A stretch of 29,465 bases of DNA, taken from Pseudoneurospora amorphoporcata (Eukaryota > Ascomycota > Sordariomycetes > Sordariales > Sordariaceae). Made by a program: the position numbers and the translations under genes. Below are positions 1-11,056 of the stretch, in pieces (position 1 is the first letter of the stretch; each line of letters opens with the position of its first letter). The notes under the pieces were generated by a model. It did no database searches, had not been told where the DNA came from, and was given only the letters and a program-made list of their open reading frames with translations. The DNA lies in assembly GCA_033297205.1 (NCBI GenBank), contig MU859353.1, positions 1 to 29,465 on the forward strand, given 5' to 3'.

Positions 1-100
1 CTCTCGTGCGTCGCGGTCGGTCGTGATGTCCGCTACGGCGGCGTTGATCTGCTCCTTAAGATCGGCGATGCGCCTGGAGCGTCTCGGGGGCGGAGCTGGG

Positions 101-160
101 GACGCCGTATGGCGTGTTTGGGTCGCGAGCGGCGCCGTATGGCGTATTTGGGTCGTCTGG
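101..160 (-). repeat. 30-bp tandem duplication in the E1 chromodomain tail
   Basis: Two adjacent 30-bp units (101-130 and 131-160) share the core GCCGTATGGCGTNTTTGGGTCG. The period is a multiple of three, so in the pol frame it gives a repeated 10-residue block containing RHTA in the Arg/Pro-rich tail after the chromodomain. It is probably a small in-frame duplication that is neutral for the tail. Confidence 0.75.
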
Positions 161-3100
161 GCCGGTGTGCGCCGTGATTGGGGTGCTGGGGTCCGTTCGT
201 GAAGGATAGCTTTGATTTCTGGCTATTTACGGACCGCTGGCGGGATGGGTGCGTCTGGGTGATCGCGATGGAAAGTGGTAACGGCCTCTCGTACTCCTTT
301 AACGTTATCAAAGGGTTCGTCGGTAGGGTCGTAATGTTTCTACTTCACGGTGTAGAACTAGTAACGGTTACCCCCTCGCTGGAAATAATCCAATAGCCTA
401 TCGAACTCCTACTCCGCTACCTCTTCGTAGTCGTCAATCCGGACCATTACCCTGCCTTCATTGGCCCGCACGTCGCCCTGCAAATCGGCTTAGCCAGGAA
501 AGCCCTCGTAATGAGGTTTGACCATAAAGACGTAGAACACCAGTGAACACTTCATATTAGCGGGTAAGATCAGTTTGACGTTGTAGGAACGCGCCCAATC
601 CACCTTGAAAGGACCCTCCCATCGAGGGCAAAGCTTGTCGTGTAGTCTGCCGTTATTAAGATTAGTCGTATTCAGCATAACGAGGTCTCCAGCGCGGTAT
701 CGTGGCGCATCGGTACGGTTTTCGTTGGCATTGGCTTTGTATCTATCTTATACCTTCTTCGTAGAGGTTCGTACATGGTTCCATATGGCCTCGAAACGAG
801 CGAGCAGCTCGTTGGCCTTCAAGTACTCCTTTTGCTGCGCCGGTGAGAAGCCTTCTAACGGCACGACCGGTGCGGGCTCAACGCCCATGCGGGGTTGGAA
901 GCCGTAGTTGGCAAAGAAGGGAATTACGCCCGTAGTCTCAAAAGCCATATTATTACCTGCAAACTCCGCTAGTAGGAGCCATCGCGCCCAGTCCGTTTGT
1001 GCCCAATTAACGAAGATGCGCAGATATTATTCCATTTCTACGTTGATACGTTCCGTCTAAGCATTAATTTGGGGGTGGAAAGCGGAGCTCAGCAATCTCT
1101 TAATAGCTAAACGTCTGCAAATCGTAGACCAGAACAGGGAAACGAACTGGGTGCCGCAGTCGGAAACTACGGTATCTAGCAAGCCGTGAAGGGTGTAAAT
1201 ACGGTCAATAAAGCAGTCTACCAATTCCTCCGCCTCCATCGTAACGGTAGGGATGTAGTATCGCATCTTTATGAGGCGATCTACCACGACGGCAATATAC
1301 TTAAACTTCTAGCCCAAATATAAACTTTCTGGCAACGGAGAGACGTAATCAACTAAAATGTCCGTCCATAGTACGAAAGCCGCGGGCATAGGTTTGAGGT
1401 AGCCCGCTTTAGCGCGCCGTAATGCCTTCGTCTTTGAACATACCAGACAGCCCTTGCAGTAAGCTCGAACAGCTTCTGCCATGCCTGGCCAATACCAATA
1501 CTCGTTCATCCATACCCATATCTTGTCTCTACCAGGGTAGCCCGCCGTCGGCGAAGAGTAAGCGCGGTAAATGAGCAGTAGATAGGTAACGGTATCATCT
1601 AGGTCGATGAGCACCCTTCCTCAGTAGTACGCCCTACCTCCTATCGTAGAGCATTCAGCGAAAGCGACCTTCAACTTCTTCCTAATATAGGGGCGCCATT
1701 CGGTACGGCCTAGGTCTCTCAGGCAGCTAACTACCTCCTACATCAAAGTTGACTAGCCGTAACTCTCGTCAATAATATCGTTAATTAACTTGTCCGGTTC
1801 TTCCAAAATATCCAGTAACAGTAGGAATACCTCTTTGTCGAAATCGAGGTCGTCGGTGGTCATAGCCGACAGAGATAGGCAGCCATCTTCAAAGCGGGCG
1901 GGGTCGATAAGTTTACGGTTTCTAGCCTTTAGGCGTTCATCATCCATATTCAGTGGCACGTCCTCTAGCTTCCTGCTCAACGCGTCAGGGCGAAGGTTTC
2001 GTAAGCCAGGGGTGTAGCGGATCAAGAAGTTGAATTGTAACAAGAACTGGGACCACCGCATATGGCGGGGTGTGAGCTACTTGTTTGTCGTAAAGGTCTT
2101 CAAATTCTTATAGTCTATAACGATATCAAATGGTTACTAGGCGCCTTCCAATTCTAGGCGCCACTCCTCTAAGGCCTTAACGATAGCGAGGAGTTCTTTA
2201 TCGTAAATATCGTAATTACACTCCGCTGCTGAATGCCGTGCTAAAAAGTAGGCGACTAGGTAGAGGATACCGTCGTCTCCGTACTGCGAGAGTATACCTC
2301 CAGAGGCCCAATTGGAAGCGTCAGTTTCAACGACGGTCTTCTTAGACTAGTTATAGATTCGTAAAGTAGGTCCGCTCGTGAACGCGGCCTTCAGAACTTC
2401 GAAAGCGGACTACTGTACTGCGGTCCATGCCCATTCTGTATCTCGTTTGGTAAGATCGTACAATGGTGCCGCCATTGCCGAGAAGCCTTTGATAAAACGT
2501 CGATAAAAGTTAGCAAATCCTAAGAAACTTTGCAAAAACTTCTTAAATGTAGGAGGTTTCCAATCCGTAATCGTTTTGACCTTCGCTAGATCCATCTCGA
2601 TGCCGCCGGGGGTGATGATTAGCCCAAGGTATTTGGTCTTCTTAGTATAAAACTCGCATTTGTCGATATCGACCTGCAGACCGGCCTTCTCTAGGCGGGT
2701 AAGAACATCGTCGACGTGCTTCTGGTGCTCCTCTTCGTTGTCTAAAAAAATAAGGATATCATCCAGATATACTATTGCGTAGATATCTAAGATATCGTGC
2801 AGGATGTCGTTAACGTAGTTTTGGAAGGCGCCTGGTGCTCCCTGTAAGCCGAACGGGCATACGAGTGATTCAAATAGGCCAAAGCGGGTGACAAATGCCG
2901 TCAGCCACTCGTGGCCTTCCGCGACTCGGATGCGGTTAAAAGCGGCGATAATATCCAGCTTAGTAAAGATCTTCGCCTTACAAATAGCGTTAAGGGTTTC
3001 TTTAATCAACGGGAGGGGATATCGGCTTTTAAACGTGACGTTGTTAATCCCTCTATAATCGACGCAGATTCTGATGCCTCCGCCCGGCTTCTGTGCCAGG

Positions 3101-4652
3101 AGAATCTGAGAAGCGGCTTCAAACTAGGAGGGACGGATAAATCCGTTTCTGAGGTTGTCGTCAATCCACTTCTTGATTACGCTTAGCTCATCGGGGTTGA
3201 AAGCTCTAGACCTAGTGTAGGGCGCCTGTTCACCTGGTCTAAGCTCGATTTTCAAATCGTAAGAGCGGTGGGGGGGAAGGGTAGTCGCATTGCGGGGCCT
3301 GAAGGCGTTAATATACTTCCAGTATTGTTTGGGGAGCTTTTCTTTAATCTAGGAATCGGTCTTAGGCGGTTTATCAACCTTCTCGTAGAATTTAGCAATA
3401 TCTTCTTCTATAATACTAGCGGCCAATCTAATAGTTTCGCATCGTTCGAAGTCCTCATCTACGTTGCCGCTGAGGTGCACCTGCTTAGCGATCTTTACTA
3501 CCCGGATAGCGACCTTAAATCCTTTGCCAGCGCAGGCATCGATCTATAAGTAATATCGCTTACCCAGTAGCTTTTTGTACTTGGCGCCGTCGCCGTTCCA
3601 AATCTCCTGCTCCATCTCTAGGGTGAGGTTAGCCAACCCACCGTTGTAATCGTGTTCGTACTCAATTCCTATCCCTGCCCCTCCTTCAACAACGCCTTCA
3701 TCGTTTCTATATTCTTTAGGCTCTAGGACGCCTCCCTCTACCTCTTTGACCCGGGCCTCCTCCTCCGCCCTAGCCTCCTCCAAGATCTCGCAAAGTTCTA
3801 CGTACGAAGTACGGAACACCCGCAGGTCGTACTTCTCGTATAACTAATTGAAGCTGGCGGCCGTCATGTCTTAGATGTCCGTTGGATTAATGGCTTCTTT
3901 TAGGAAGTACGCTCGCCGTACCGTAATACGGTAGTAGGGAGCAGATCTCCGCTAGCCAGCTACAGTGCGGCAAATAACTAGCTTAGTCCGCTTAGGGGGC
4001 TCGAAATCCGCGGCTGGGGTATTAGCGATAGTCTCAGAAGCGGGCTCCGTGAGCAGGGTATTAGGGCTATCATTCGTGATGATGCCTTGCGCGGTTTCGT
4101 AACGCCGTATATAGGTGTGCTTCCAGACCTTTAGAGCGTGCCTAAGAGAGGGGGAAAGATCGGCTAGAAGATAACGGTTAGCGCAATAGTCGTTAAACAC
4201 GACCGTGCCGTCTAGCCACAAAATCGTAGGGTTATAGAGTTTAAGCTATAACATACCCAAAATAACAAGGTAGTCATCCGCCAGATCGTAAGCCAACATA
4301 GCGATTGTCTCTGTGTAGTAGCCAATCCACAGCTAAACCTCGCAATAATAAGTAATGAGATCTTTGGGTACGCCGTCAGCTAAGTATAAGGCCTTTAGTT
4401 TGGGGAGCTTCAATAGCGGGATAGCGTAACGTACTGCAAAGCCGCGATCGATAAAAGCAAGAACGGAACATCCGCTATCGACGAAAGCAGCACACTTGCT
4501 GCGTTAATTGCGCAGTCCGTAAACGATTTGAACAGAAAGGAAAATGGAGTTATCATTGTAGCTATCTAAGTTTGAGTTCTTAAATTGAACTACTTCTAAG
4601 TCTGCCAAATCAACATCCCTTTCTCCCTCTATCATCATCGTCACGGACGACT

Positions 4653-4692
4653 GCCTCTCCAAGCGACTTAGTGAAGAGGCGGCACATTTCCC
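4653..4692 (-). promoter_or_regulatory. E1 gag-pol -1 frameshift signal: GGGAAAT, 5-nt spacer, 6-bp stem
   Basis: On the minus strand the gag frame reads GAG GGA AAT GTG, so the heptamer G-GGA-AAT (4686-4692) is in the X-XXY-YYZ phase needed for -1 slippage. After a 5-nt spacer come GCCTCT (4675-4680), a 16-nt loop and AGAGGC (4653-4658), a perfect 6-bp inverted repeat. Gag stops at TAA (4668-4670), inside the loop. The -1 frame is open from the heptamer into the protease. E2 has the same heptamer at the same place. The role is inferred from layout; no slippage data can be seen here. Confidence 0.75.
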
Positions 4693-6263
4693 TCGCCGTA
4701 CTCGGCGGGCTAGGCGGGAACGGGTACCGCGGATACTGCGGCGGCAGCGGGCTCACCGGCGGCGACGGCGTTAATTCGAGCACCGTTATTGCCGTTATTA
4801 CCGTAGTTACCGTAATTAGACTGTCCCATAGCCGGTCTGCCGCGGTTGTTGTTATAGCCGCCTCTGCTACGACGGTTGCGGCGATCGCGCTCTCTCTACT
4901 CCTTGGGGATGCTAGTATTAATACTATTGCGGCACTCATGGGCGAAATGACCCGGTTTGGCGCAACGCTTACAAAGACCGTTCTACATGTAGTAGTCAAT
5001 AACTACCTTATCGATTATACGGGACAATTGAACGTCAAAGGCGTTCATAGCGTCGAGATCTATAGCGGTGCCGCTTTAGCTAACGGTGCGCTCAGGAGCG
5101 GCGTTGCCGCTAGCGGCTCCGCTGGTGCCGTTCTTGTAGAAGATGTTAGTCTTGTTGCGCTAATCGCACTCCTCCAAGTTGGTGGCGAGTTTGCGGTGAA
5201 GGGTAAACCATCCTTCAAAATCGTTATAAGCTAGAGTGTCCTACTAATAGGCGATAGCGTCGCGAATGTCGTTCGTAACCTTCATCTTCAAGTAGTAGGT
5301 TTTTATAGCATCGTCAAGTTCGCATTTGTCGATAACGGTAACAAACTTATCCTCGAAATCAAGCCATCTCATGTCTTTAGTCATCTTGAGGGACTCGAAG
5401 TCACGGCGTACCTCTAAGGTGAAATCCATACAATTATATTTAGCGCTAAAGTGGGCGAGTAGAGCCTCGGCGCTCTCCTATTTCCACTTAGTCGGGTCCT
5501 CCTCTTTAATAATAGGTATAATATGCGGGGCTAGGGTTCTAAAAGCGTTGCCGCCGAGGCACTACAGGATCTGGGCGAATTTGTAACGCTCATCCTAATC
5601 GTAATACCAGGCATCTTGGAACTAACACAATTGGATCTTATCGCACCAATCCTAGAAAGCCTCGGCTCGCTTAACGGCAAAGGAGTCTTCGCCAATATAA
5701 ACGGCGGGATCCTTACTAGTACGGGACTTGGGGGCGGCCGAGGCTATTTCGTCGTTAGAATCAAGGATGGGAACGGATACGGGGTCGTAGATAGTAGCTT
5801 TTTCGCGAACGGCTTTCTTGAGAACTCTAATCTAGGTCTCAGCGGTCTTCTTAAGCCTAACGTTAGTCTCGTTAAAATTAGTATTAGCTTTGTTAGCCTC
5901 GTTGAAACTGTCTCTGAGTTGCTGAACCTCGTGTTGAAGGGTAATAATAGTATTGTCTTAGCTCGCGATCTACTAGTAAGCGGCCTCCAGCGAATCCTAA
6001 GCGGCGCCAGCAAAGGTATTGGCCTAGACCAAGTCCGCGTAGATCAATTGTGTAAGAGCGATGATGACGTGAGGGAACGCAGCGTATTGGGCGAGTTCAG
6101 AAGCGGTGTCGAAGATCTCCTCCGCGACTAAATTACCTAGGCGCTAGAGAGCGGCACCGTTAAGAGACTCGGTGATATTCTCGAAGAGTTGCTCGTATTC
6201 CGGGTCAACGATAGAATTAATCACGGAGATGGCGATATCGATATCAGTGACGGGGGCCGACAT
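4668..6263 (-). pseudogene. gag: E1 gag: capsid plus CCHC zinc knuckle, stop-ridden
   Basis: Structural protein of the virus-like particle. The start is the ATG at 6261-6263, the first in the frame after the LTR and leader, beginning MSAPVTDIDIAIS. The N-terminal part is helical, with a coiled-coil-like stretch (about 5850-5990). A capsid-like region with DFESLKMTKDMRWLDFEDKF follows (about 5240-5430). An intact CX2CX4HX4C knuckle, CKRCAKPGHFAHEC, lies at 4932-4973, followed by an Arg/Gly/Asn-rich tail typical of RNA-binding nucleocapsid. Gag ends at TAA 4668-4670, which matches the stop position in E2. About 20 internal stops, nearly all TAG/TAA, make it non-coding now. The E2 gag at 9461-11056 is its close homologue. 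Confidence 0.85.
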
Positions 6264-6549
6264 TGATCAGCTTGACCAACGTGCTTGCTACCTTATAGCT
6301 GGGGTTCTGGGGGTTTAAATGCTGGCTACCTTGTAGCTGGAGGAGCTCTACCTTGTAGAAACTGGTGACGCCGTTAGCAGTAATAGTCGCGGTACGACGA
6401 AATCTCGAGTCGCAATGCGAACGGTGGGCGGATTGCAGTGCAAACGCGGCTTTCAATCGCGGGCTCGTCGGAAATACTCACGACGGCGGCGGTGAAGCTA
6501 TAGATATTTGAAGAGTACGCTCGCAGCGTAATAGAAAGGTACAACTAAC
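6264..6549 (-). other. E1 leader between 5' LTR and gag, with repeated palindromic motif and hairpin
   Basis: About 286 nt of non-coding leader. Next to the LTR is a perfect hairpin, TACGCTCGCAGCGTA (6516-6530; 6-bp arms, 3-nt loop), present in the same place in E2. Near the gag start, three copies of the element-sense palindrome CTACAAGGTAG lie at 6348-6358, 6326-6336 and 6288-6298 (the last with one transition). The primer-binding site should be at the LTR edge (about 6530-6549), but I cannot assign a tRNA. Confidence 0.6.
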
Positions 6550-6770
6550 TATCACGGTGCAGGGCGAGGTAGGGGGTAGGTTGGATATACGTAGTTATAC
6601 GGAGAGAGAGGAAGGGAAGAGGGAGGAGTGCGGTCTAGATATAAGGCATAGCCCAAATCCAGACCGAGGCCCACTGGTGCGATCCTATTGGTCAATAACC
6701 AATAGAGGCAGCACGATAGCAGTACCAACCGTACGGTGCAACCAGGGCCATCACAGGTAATCCTATAATA
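6550..6770 (-). repeat. E1 5' LTR (221 bp)
   Basis: Aligned with the LTRs of E2, E3 and E5. In element sense it begins TATTATAGGATTACC and ends CCGTGATA. These read as transition-damaged forms of TGT...ACA termini, because TG-to-TA and CA-to-TA are the expected RIP changes. It carries the motif ACGTATATC (plus-strand GATATACGT at 6584-6592) found in all four LTRs of this lineage, next to a pyrimidine-rich tract. The base after 6770 is E2 coding sequence. The expected 5-bp target duplication is AAGAT (6771-6775), with its partner off-window. Confidence 0.85.
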
Positions 6771-9485
6771 AAGATTCCATAATCCTGGTATATAGCGGAT
6801 TAAGAAATTGAAGCGTAATAGGAATTATAACCACCGTATATAGCGGGGTGTAAGCTGCTTGTTTGTCGTGAAGGTCTTCAAATTCTTGTGATCCGTAACA
6901 ATATCGAAAGGTTGCTGAGCGCCCTCTAATTCTAGACGCTATTCTTCTAGAATTTTAACGATGGCAAGGAGCTCTTTATTATAGATATCGTAATTGCACT
7001 CCGCCGCTGAGTGTCGTGCCGAAAAGTAAGCGATTGGGTAGAGTACGCCGTCATCTCCGTACTGGGAGAGGGTGCCGCCAGACGCCCAGTTGGAGGCATC
7101 AGTTTCGACGACTATCTTCTTAGACCAATCGTAGATACGCAAGGTCAGTCCGCTTATAAACGCAGTCTTCAAAGCTTCGAAAGCGGACTGCTATACTATA
7201 GTCCATACCTATTCCGCGTCCTTCTTCGTAAAGTTATAAAGTAGTGCCGCTATTATCGAGAAGCCTTTAATGAAACGACGATAAAAGTTAGTAAATCCTA
7301 GGAAACTTTGCAAAAACTTCTTAGACGTTGGGGGCTTCCAGTCCGTAATAGCTTTGACCTTCTCTAGGTCCATCTCGATACCGCCAGGCGTAATGATCAG
7401 CCCGAAGTATTTGGTTTTCTTGGTATAAAACTCGCACTTGTCGATATCGACCTACAAGCCAGCCTTTTTCAAGCGGGCAAGAATATTGTCTACGTATTTC
7501 TAGTGCTCTTCCTCGTTATCCGAAAAAATGAGGATATTATTTAAGTAGGTAGTCGCGTAGATATTTAAAATATTATGTAAAATATCGTTAACGTAGTTTT
7601 AGAATACGCCTGGCGCTTCCTATAGGCCGAAAAGACATACGAGTGATTTAAAGAGACTAAAACGGGTGACAAATGCCGTCAGCCATTCGTATCCCTCCGC
7701 GACGCGAATACGGTTGAAAGCGGCGATAATATCTAGTTTAGTAAAGATCTTTGCCTTGCAAATAGCGTTAAGGGTTTCTTTAATCAAAGGGAGCGGGTAG
7801 CGACTCTTGAAAGTGACGTTGTTGATTCCTCTATAGTCTACGCAAAGTCTGACACCTCCGCCGGGTTTCTTTACTAGTAGAATCTAGGAAGCGGCCTCGG
7901 ATTGTAAGGGACGGATGAACCCTGTGCGAAGATTATCGTCAATCTATTTCTTAATTACGCTCAGCTCATCGGGATTGAATGCCCTAAATTTCGTATAGGG
8001 TGCTTGCTCGCCCGGGCGGAGCTCAATCTTAAGGTCGTACGAGCGGTGAGGGGGTAAAACCGTAGCGTTACGAGGTCTAAAGACGTTAAGGTAATTCCAA
8101 TGCTGTTTAGGGAGCTTCTCCTTGATCTGGGAATCAGTTTTGGGTAGCTTATCAGCTTTCTCGTAGAATTTGGCTGCATCTTCTTCCGTGATGCTAGCTA
8201 GCCTGATAGCTTCGCAGCGCTCGTAATCCTCCTCTGCGTTGCCGCTGAGGTGTACGTGCTTAGCGATCTTTACTGCTCGGATAGCGACCTTAGAGCCCTT
8301 GCCAGCGCAAGCATCAATCCACAGGTAGTAACGCTTGCCCAGCAACTTCTTATACTTAGCACCGTCGCCGTTCTAGATCTCCTGTTCTATTTTTGGGGTG
8401 AGGTTAGCTAAACCGCTTGGTATATTATAGTCGTGCTCAATTCCTATCCCTACCTCTCCATTAATAACGCCTTCATCGTCTCTATACTCCTCAGGCTCTA
8501 GGGCGCCCCCCTCTACCTCTTTAGCCCAGGCCTCCTCCTCCGCCCTAGCCTCCTCTATAATCTCGCAGATCTCTGCGTACGAAGTGCGGAACGCTCGTAG
8601 ATTAAACTTCTCGTACAGCTAGTTGAAACCGGCGGCCGTTATATCTTTAATATCCGTTGGGTTAATAGGGTCGTTCGAGAAATATAATCGGCGCACTACA
8701 ACGCGGTAGTAGGGATCGGACCTCCGCTGGCCAGCTACGGTGTGGCAGACGGCGGGCTTAGTCCGCTTGGGGGCCGCGATTGGGGTGTTGGAATCTTTAA
8801 CCAGGGTATTGGGGGGTCCGTCTTTAATGATGTCGGGGACGAGGTCCGCGATTGGGGTACTAGGGCGGTCGGCTTTAACTATACTTCGTATAGTTTCGTA
8901 ATAATGCGTATAAGCGTGCTTCTAAACCTTTAGAGCGTGCTATAAAGAGGGCGAGAGGTTAGCGGGAAGGTAGCGGTCCGTATAGTGATTGTTGAAGGTA
9001 ACGGCGCCGTCTAGCTATAATATTGTAGGGTTATGAAGTTTGAGCTATAGTATGCCTAGGATTACGGGGTGATCGGCCGCTAGATTATGGGCTAGTATGG
9101 CGATCGTTTCTGTGTGGTAGCCGATCCGTAGTTGAACTTTATAGTAGTAAGTGATGAGATCGTTAGGCACGCCGTTAGTTAAATATAAGGCCTTTAGTTT
9201 GGGGAGTCTTAATAGCGGGATGGTATAACGGGCGGCAAAGCTGCGATCGATAAAGGCGAGAGCGGAGCATCCGCTATCGATTAGAGCGGTATATTTGCTA
9301 CGTTGATTGCGCGGTCTATGAACGATTTGAGTAGAGAGAAGAATGGAATTATCATTATGGCTATCTAAGTTTGAATTTTTAAATTGAACTACTTCTAAGT
9401 CTGCCAGATTATTCTCCCTCTCATTTATTATTATTATAGACAACGGCTTCTCCAAGCAATTTAGTAGAGAGGCGGCGTATTTCCC
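6771..9485 (-). pseudogene. pol: E2 pol: protease, RT, RNase H; truncated by E1
   Basis: Pol frame (-1 relative to gag) from the slippery site at 9479-9485. Protease with IDSGCSALAFID (near 9265-9300). The PR-RT linker contains an expansion relative to E1, with the 13-base run CCGCGATTGGGGT occurring twice (near 8776 and 8851). A 130-residue open stretch (7944-8345) leads into RT. The first catalytic Asp (KLDIIAAF) is kept, but the YXDD box reads YLNN (7536-7547), so polymerase activity would be lost. RNase H retains ETDASNWASGG, KELLAIV and TDHKNL (about 6850-7170). Stops in RT/RH are all TAG/TAA. The frame ends at the E1 insertion; integrase is missing from this side. Confidence 0.9.
9446..9485 (-). 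promoter_or_regulatory. E2 gag-pol -1 frameshift signal: GGGAAAT plus weakened stem
   Basis: The gag frame reads GCG GGA AAT ACG, giving G-GGA-AAT at 9479-9485. A 5-nt spacer, GCCTCT (9468-9473), a 16-nt loop and AGAAGC (9446-9451) follow. The geometry is identical to E1, but one G-to-A change leaves a C-A mismatch in the 6-bp stem. The gag stop TAA (9461-9463) is at the same place as in E1, and the -1 frame is open into the protease. Confidence 0.7.
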
Positions 9486-11056
9486 GCGCTATATTCTGCG
9501 GGTTAGGTAGGAGTTGGAGTGGGCGCTGCGGCGGGCTTACTGGTAGCGATAGCGTTAATTCGAGCGCCGTCATTGCCGTTATTACCGTAACTAAACTATC
9601 CCATAGCCGGTCTGCCACGGTTGTTATTATTATTATAGCCGCCTCTACCGCGACGGTTGCGGCGATCGCGCTCCTTCTACTCCTTAAGGATGTTAGTATT
9701 GATACTATTGCGGTATTTATAGGCGTAGTAACTTAATTTAGCGTAGCGCTTGTAAAGACTATTCTGCATACGGTAGTTAATAACCGCCTTATCGATTATA
9801 CGAAACAATTAAACGTCGAAGGCGTTTATAGCGTCGAGATTTATAGCGGTGCCGCCTTAGCTAATAATGCGTTCGGTAGAAGCGGAACCGCCGCTAGAGC
9901 TAGAATTATTTTTATAGAACTGGACGGTGGTCTTATTGCGCTAATCGCGCTCCTCGAGGTTGGTAGCGAGCTTACGGTGTAGGGTAAGCCACTTGTTATA
10001 ATCGTTGAGAGCGGGGAGCTCCTGCTAATAAGCAATAGTATTACGGATCTCGTTAGTAACCTTCATTTTCAGGTAATAGGTCTTCATAGAGTCGTCGAAG
10101 TCGCAGCGGTCGATAAGGGTGGTAAATCTGTCCTTAAAATCGAGCCACTTCTAACCCTTGGTCATCTTCAGGGTCTCGAAGTCACGACGGGACTCGAAGG
10201 TAAGATCCATATAGTCGTACTTAGTATCGAGGTAAGCGAGCAAATCCTCGCCAGTCTTCCACTTCCTCTTATCCTTATCGGCTTCCTTTAGCAACGGCAT
10301 AGCCTAGGCGGAGAGGGCGTAAAAGGCAGCGCCACCAAGGCACTGTATAATCTGGGCGAACTTGTAACGCTCATCTTAATCGAAGTACCAAGCATCCTAA
10401 AACCAACAGAGCTCGATCTTAACACGCTAGGCGCGGTAAAACTCAGCGCGTTTAACGGCGGTGCTGCCCTCGCCGGTGAAGACTTCAGGGTCCTTACTAA
10501 TCCTAGACTTAGGGGTAGACATGTCGTCGTCCATAGGGACAACTTCGGGAGGGATAACTCCCAAGCGTATAGTCTTCTTAAGATCTTTGATAGTATCGTT
10601 CTTCTCCTTGAATTTAGCGGTGACGTCCTTCTTAAATTTACTGTGGGCGTCGGTGGCAACGTCAAGCGCGGTGTTAGTGTCGGCAAGCTTGCTCTGGGTA
10701 ATAGTGAGCTGCTTTTCGAAATAGGTAATTTTGTCGTTAAGCTCAGCAATAGTCACGTCCTAGTTTGCCAGCTGCTCCGCGTTGTTGGCGAGCGCGTCGT
10801 TGGCGACTGCAACGAAGGAGTTTGCCTTAATTACGTCCTGGTCGATGAGTCGGGCGAGCGCGATAATAGTGTGGCCGAAAGCGGGGTGGTTAGTAAGCTT
10901 AGAGGCGGTATCAAGGTCGCTCTGCTTAGTTGGGGCACTGGGGTTAGGACTGCCGTTGAGAGCCTCTATAATGTTCTCGAAGAGTTGCTCGTGAGCGGGG
11001 TCGACGATAGAGCTGATGGCGGAGATGGCAACGTTAACGTCGGTGACGGACGATAT
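9461..11056 (-). pseudogene. gag: E2 gag: coiled-coil and capsid, zinc knuckle lost
   Basis: Homologue of E1 gag. Alignment places the start at 11054-11056, now ATA instead of ATG, followed by SSVTDVNVAIS. The N-terminal third is well preserved and predicts a coiled coil (about 10560-10760: heptad-like ITYFEKQLTITQSKLADTN then a Lys-rich helix). The capsid-like region spans about 10020-10440. The zinc knuckle at 9713-9754 reads YKRYAKLSYYAYKY where E1 has CKRCAKPGHFAHEC, so all three Cys and the His are Tyr. Stops are TAG/TAA. The gag stop TAA is at 9461-9463. It could not package RNA through the knuckle even without stops. Confidence 0.85.

Larger units (their letters stand above)
1..4692 (-). 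pseudogene. pol: E1 pol: protease-RT-RNase H-integrase-chromodomain, stop-ridden
   Basis: Pol polyprotein in the -1 frame relative to gag, entered at the slippery site 4686-4692. Domains in order: an aspartic protease with a DSG active site (4471-4479, in VDSGC); an acidic linker (about 3540-4230); RT (about 2410-3180) with catalytic YLDD at 2758-2769 and the first Asp in TKLD intact; RNase H (about 2060-2350, ETDASNW and ELLAIV); an integrase zinc finger (about 1430-1580); the integrase core with VDYVSPL, SDCGTQF (near 1160) and a Glu in INVEME (near 1036); then a chromodomain-like segment (about 300-445) and an Arg/Pro-rich tail. About 25 in-frame stops, nearly all TAG or TAA. Both zinc-finger His are Tyr (RAYSSPTAGYPG) while CKGCLVC is kept. 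RT is open for about 200 residues. The C-terminus runs off the window. Confidence 0.92.
1..6770 (-). mobile_element. E1: Ty3/gypsy chromovirus, 5' LTR to chromodomain tail, 3' end off-window
   Basis: A minus-strand LTR retrotransposon read from its 5' LTR (6550-6770) through leader, gag and pol (protease, RT, RNase H, integrase, chromodomain) to the window edge at base 1, so its 3' LTR lies outside. The domain order PR-RT-RH-IN is that of Ty3/gypsy. E2 is a close relative: E1 1993-6770 and all of E2 align nearly end to end (4778 against 4787 bp), with mostly transition differences. E1 is inserted into E2, because E2 sequence starts immediately after the LTR at 6771. It is probably the youngest member of the left nest. 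Both reading frames carry many TAG/TAA stops, so it is not autonomous. Confidence 0.93.

Noticed and set aside
605..907. 100-codon plus-strand open frame
   Set aside because: Lies wholly opposite E1 integrase, whose minus-strand frame has clear homology; it is open only because RIP stops hit the other frames.
4671..5234. 187-codon plus-strand open frame rich in Val/Ala/Gly
   Set aside because: Antisense of E1 gag nucleocapsid; the minus frame has the zinc knuckle. The composition is that of a reverse reading of an Arg/Asn/Gly-rich tail.
5616..6131. 171-codon plus-strand open frame
   Set aside because: Antisense of E1 gag N-terminal region, and not conserved as an open frame in the E2 counterpart.
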